Shown: positions 5,103 through 5,401 of the stretch, one piece after another
How positions within the stretch are numbered: the first letter of the stretch is position 1
Layout: each line of letters starts with the position of its first letter
From: Kiritimatiellia bacterium
GTDB taxonomy: Bacteria > Verrucomicrobiota > Kiritimatiellia > UBA8416 > SLMC01
Assembly: GCA_007133745.1 (NCBI GenBank)
Contig: SLMC01000326.1
Location: 1-5,401 of the forward strand
DNA: 5,401 nt
Direction: 5' to 3'
Position numbers and translations under genes: made by a program
Notes under the pieces: generated by a model
What the model was told of the DNA's origin: nothing
Seen by the model: the letters and a program-made list of their open reading frames with translations, nothing else
The model's database searches: none

Positions 5103-5401
5103 TCAGAACGGAACGATTGCCCGATACTTCGCTCGCCTCTCGCGGATTCCGAAGCCAATTTGCTTGGGAGGCGGTTCCGGCGGACTCATCAGTTCCCGCA
5201 ACGCGTCGAAGACCACCCGGAACTGCTTGTCGTACTTCTTCTCAAGTTCCTCCAGCTTGAGGGCAAGATCGGCGTGTGACGCCAGAATATGCCGCAGCCG
5301 GGCAAACGTCCGAATGATGGCAATGTTTACCTGAATGGCGCGCTTGCTGTTCAGAACGCTTGAAAGCATTGCAACGCCTTGCTCCGTAAAGGCATACACC
5401 T
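5103..5401 (-). CDS. ORF6N-domain protein, C-terminal part (5' end outside window)
   Basis: About 98 residues from VYAFTEQGVAMLSSVL to the TGA at 5103-5105. The YAFTEQGVAMLSSVLNS segment and the following AIQVNIAIIRTFARLR are hallmarks of the ORF6N domain, a DNA-binding module of phage antirepressor-like proteins (KilA-N/ORF6N group). Next comes a likely coiled coil (LALKLEELEKKYDKQF), then a Pro-rich stretch, then IGFGIRERRAKY, which is the usual C-terminal end in this bacterial subgroup. The N-terminal half is beyond the right edge; the GTG at the edge is an internal Val, not the start. In many genomes such genes sit between the mod and res genes of type III restriction-modification systems, which matches the Res remnant 34 bp downstream. 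A regulatory role is presumed, not shown. Confidence 0.88.
   Translation of the reverse strand, partial: VYAFTEQGVAMLSSVLNSKRAIQVNIAIIRTFARLRHILASHADLALKLEELEKKYDKQFRVVFDALRELMSPPEPPPKQIGFGIRERRAKYRAIVPF

Overview
The window looks like a bacterial chromosomal accessory region, probably from a moderately GC-rich environmental bacterium. Four minus-strand genes or gene remnants follow one another, converging on a plus-strand small nuclease gene. The phylum cannot be fixed from the sequence. The combination of multiplied short GIY-YIG genes and an ORF6N gene next to a type III restriction gene is one I associate with Verrucomicrobiota, Planctomycetota and some proteobacterial genomes, but this is a weak inference.

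Left end (1-470): the last codons of one GIY-YIG nuclease gene, then a complete 82-codon GIY-YIG gene. Both end in the same 91-bp direct repeat, with a period of 351 bp. The repeat covers the shared C-terminus, the stop codon and about 50 bp of 3' flank that can fold as a small three-way junction. This looks like the edge of a tandem array of GIY-YIG units continuing to the left.

Middle (470-2971, minus strand): an 833-residue SNF2-family DNA-dependent ATPase with an N-terminal SWIM zinc finger, complete helicase motifs and an Ala/Pro/Glu-rich C-terminal tail. It has a strong ribosome binding site and probably its own promoter.

Right-middle (3118-4521, minus strand): a tight two-gene unit of visibly lower GC. 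It encodes a basic 59-residue protein and, 18 nt further on, a 401-residue protein. The larger one has a Gln/Cys segment resembling the active-site region of papain-like (C39/transglutaminase-type) folds. Neither gene has a function I can name. This is the best candidate for an undescribed system in the window.

Right end (4862-5401, minus strand): the last ~63 codons of a type III restriction (Res) subunit, left as a fragment, and upstream of it the C-terminal half of an ORF6N-domain protein that runs off the window. This looks like a decayed type III restriction-modification locus. The 340 bp between the Res remnant and the two-gene unit hold no recognisable gene. Overall the stretch from the Res remnant to the GIY-YIG repeats reads as a small defence-type or mobile accessory island; that reading is inference.
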